7,835 bases of DNA, taken from assembly GCA_947440895.1 (NCBI GenBank), contig CANETO010000074.1:1-7835 (forward strand), in the 5' to 3' direction. The notes beneath the pieces were generated by a model. It worked only from the letters and a program-made list of their open reading frames with translations. It did no database searches and had not been told where the DNA came from. Made by a program: the position numbers and the translations under genes. The stretch comes from Planctomycetaceae bacterium (GTDB lineage: Bacteria; Planctomycetota; Planctomycetia; Pirellulales; UBA1268). Each line of letters starts with the position of its first letter. Positions within the stretch are counted from its first letter, which is position 1. This document shows positions 6,155 through 7,835 of the stretch, piece by piece.

Positions 6155-7835
6155 TCAGTTACCGGGCTGGTTGCCCGCCTGGGCCTGCTCTCGCATCGCA
6201 GCCTTGCGGCTGAGTTTGACGCGATCCTGGTCGTCGACGGCGATCACCTTCACACGCATGATGTCGCCCACGCGGCACACGTCCGCGACGCTCGACACAT
6301 ACTCATCCGACAGTTCGCTGACGTGGCAGAGGCCGTCTTTCCCAGGCACGAGTTCGACGAATGCGCCGAAATCCTTCACGCTCGTCACCCGGCCCTCGTA
6401 GATCCGGCCGATCTGGATCGAGGCGGTGAGCGCCTCGATCTTCGCCATGGCCGCCATCGCGCCCTCGGCGTCGTGGCTGGCCACCGTCACGGTGCCGTCG
6501 TCTTCGACCTCGATGCTGGCACCCGACGATTCCTGGATGGCGCGAATCGTCTTGCCACCCGGACCGATGAGCAGGCCGATCTTCTCTGGGTCGATCCGGG
6601 TCCGCAGGAGCCGCGGCGCCCAGGGCGAAATCTCTTCACGCGGCCGGCGGATCGCCGACAGCATATTGCGCAGGATTTCCAACCGGGCCTCGCGAGACTG
6701 CCGCAGCGTGGCCTCAATGATCGCGGGCGAGATGCCGTCGATTTTCAGGTCGAGTTGGATGCCCGTGATGCCCTGGTGGGATCCGGCGATCTTGAAGTCC
6801 ATGTCACCGTAGTGGTCTTCGTCACCGATGATGTCGGTGAGCAGCACCCACTTCTGGTCCGTCTGCTTGACGAGGCCAACGGAAATACCGGCCACCGGAT
6901 TGGAGATCGGCACGCCAGCAGCCATCAGGCCGAGCGTGGCACCACACACCGACGCCATCGAACTGGAGCCGTTCGACTCGAGGATGTCGGAGATCACGCG
7001 GATGGTGTAGGGGAAGACGTCGGGATCGGGCAGCACGGGCTTGACGCTCCGCTCGGCCAGGGCCCCGTGGCCGATTTCCCGACGACCCGGACCGCGAATC
7101 GGTCGCACCTCACCGACGGAATACGACGGGAAGTAGTAGTCGAGCATGAACTTCTTCGAATACTCGTCGACAAGCCCGTCCACCCGCTGCTCGTCTTTGC
7201 CGGTGCCGAGCGTGATGGTGATGAGGGCCTGCGTTTCGCCACGCTGGAAGAGGGCCGAGCCGTGCACCCGGGGCAGGAGATCGACATCGCAGTGGATCGG
7301 CCGCAGCGACGTGTAGTCACGGCCGTCGGGCCGCTTCCCGTCGAGGATGTTCTCGCGAACAGCCTGCTCCTCCAGGGCATGCCAGACATGCGCGAAGTCG
7401 GTGTCGCTGAAGCCGCCCGCATCGCCGGCCTTTGCCGTTGCCGCCGGCTCCGACGGAGCAATCTCGGCCTTGGCCCGCTCGCGAAGGGCCTTGACGGCCT
7501 GACCGCGATCGTGCTTGCCAGCAATCGCCTTGGCACCCCTGAGCTCCGCGAGGTACCCACGGGTCAGTCGGTCACGCAGGCCAGAGTAGTCTGCCAGCAC
7601 GTATTCCTTCTTTGGCTTGCCGGCCTTGCGGACGAGTTCGTCCTGCATCTCACAGATCGTGCGGATGTGACGGTGCGCCTCTCCAAGCGCCTCGAGCATG
7701 CGATCTTCAGGCATCTCTCGGGCAAAACCCTCGATCATCAGCACGGCCGTTGGGCTGCCGGAAACGATGAGATCGAGGTCGCTCTCCTCGAGCTGATCCT
7801 GAGTCGGGAACGGAATGAACTGTCCGTTCACCTGA
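6155..7835 (-). CDS. pnp: Polynucleotide phosphorylase (PNPase), 5' end outside window
   Basis: PNPase degrades RNA 3' to 5' with phosphate, releasing nucleoside diphosphates, in the cytoplasm and often in degradosome complexes. About 560 residues are present; family members are near 700, so roughly the first 150 are missing. The GTG at 7831 is internal (the VNGQF of the first RNase PH domain), and the frame stays open to the edge. In order: the end of RNase PH domain 1, the helical domain with an Ala-rich stretch before FSDTDF, RNase PH domain 2 (RPDGRDY, GPGRREIGHG, ESNGSSSMAS) with the acidic metal cluster GDEDHYGDMDF (aspartates at 6821-6823 and 6803-6805), a KH domain with GLLIGPGGKTI (about 6550-6580), and an S1 domain (about 6205-6410, GRIYEGRVTSVKDFGAFVEL). 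The tail after S1 is short. All core motifs look intact. It is the most upstream gene visible, so the operon promoter is probably outside the window. Confidence 0.97.
   Translation of the reverse strand, partial: QVNGQFIPFPTQDQLEESDLDLIVSGSPTAVLMIEGFAREMPEDRMLEALGEAHRHIRTICEMQDELVRKAGKPKKEYVLADYSGLRDRLTRGYLAELRGAKAIAGKHDRGQAVKALRERAKAEIAPSEPAATAKAGDAGGFSDTDFAHVWHALEEQAVRENILDGKRPDGRDYTSLRPIHCDVDLLPRVHGSALFQRGETQALITITLGTGKDEQRVDGLVDEYSKKFMLDYYFPSYSVGEVRPIRGPGRREIGHGALAERSVKPVLPDPDVFPYTIRVISDILESNGSSSMASVCGATLGLMAAGVPISNPVAGISVGLVKQTDQKWVLLTDIIGDEDHYGDMDFKIAGSHQGITGIQLDLKIDGISPAIIEATLRQSREARLEILRNMLSAIRRPREEISPWAPRLLRTRIDPEKIGLLIGPGGKTIRAIQESSGASIEVEDDGTVTVASHDAEGAMAAMAKIEALTASIQIGRIYEGRVTSVKDFGAFVELVPGKDGLCHVSELSDEYVSSVADVCRVGDIMRVKVIAVDDQDRVKLSRKAAMREQAQAGNQPGN

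Noticed and set aside
7829..7831. GTG as the start of the PNPase gene
   Set aside because: The following residues (VNGQF...) match the interior of the first RNase PH domain and the frame continues open to the window edge, so the true start lies outside.

Overview
The window is a compact, GC-rich bacterial stretch in which every supported gene lies on the minus strand. Read in the direction of transcription (right to left) the order is: pnp (polynucleotide phosphorylase, 5' end outside the window), a small soluble histidine kinase, a sigma-54-dependent NtrC-type response regulator, mutL (mismatch repair), a fused aroDE (3-dehydroquinate dehydratase + shikimate dehydrogenase), and aroK (shikimate kinase, 3' end outside the window). 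Gaps between genes run from a 4-base overlap to about 50 bases. I see no convincing terminator or promoter between them, so the whole window could be one transcript. No stretch over 300 bases lacks a gene, and I found no RNA genes, mobile elements, CRISPR arrays or long repeats.

The likely source is a planctomycete (PVC group), perhaps a Pirellulales-like lineage. This is inferred from the AroD-AroE fusion (also known from Chlamydiae and plants), the general look of the PNPase and NtrC proteins, the high GC content, and the weak Shine-Dalgarno sequences. No taxonomic marker in the window proves it.

Region by region: 7835-6155 is RNA decay (pnp). 6113-3817 is a two-component pair whose kinase stop and regulator start overlap as ATGA, so the two are probably made together. 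The kinase has no sensor or membrane domain, and the regulator carries GAFTDA in place of the canonical sigma-54-contacting GAFTGA. 3788-1923 is a MutL with the endonuclease motif DQHAxxExxxxE, the type used by bacteria without MutH. 1898-1 encodes three consecutive shikimate-pathway steps: dehydroquinate to dehydroshikimate to shikimate (AroDE), then to shikimate-3-phosphate (AroK).

The gene content is mostly housekeeping and I do not claim a new system. The points most worth checking are the sensorless kinase and variant regulator between pnp and mutL, and the aroDE-aroK arrangement.
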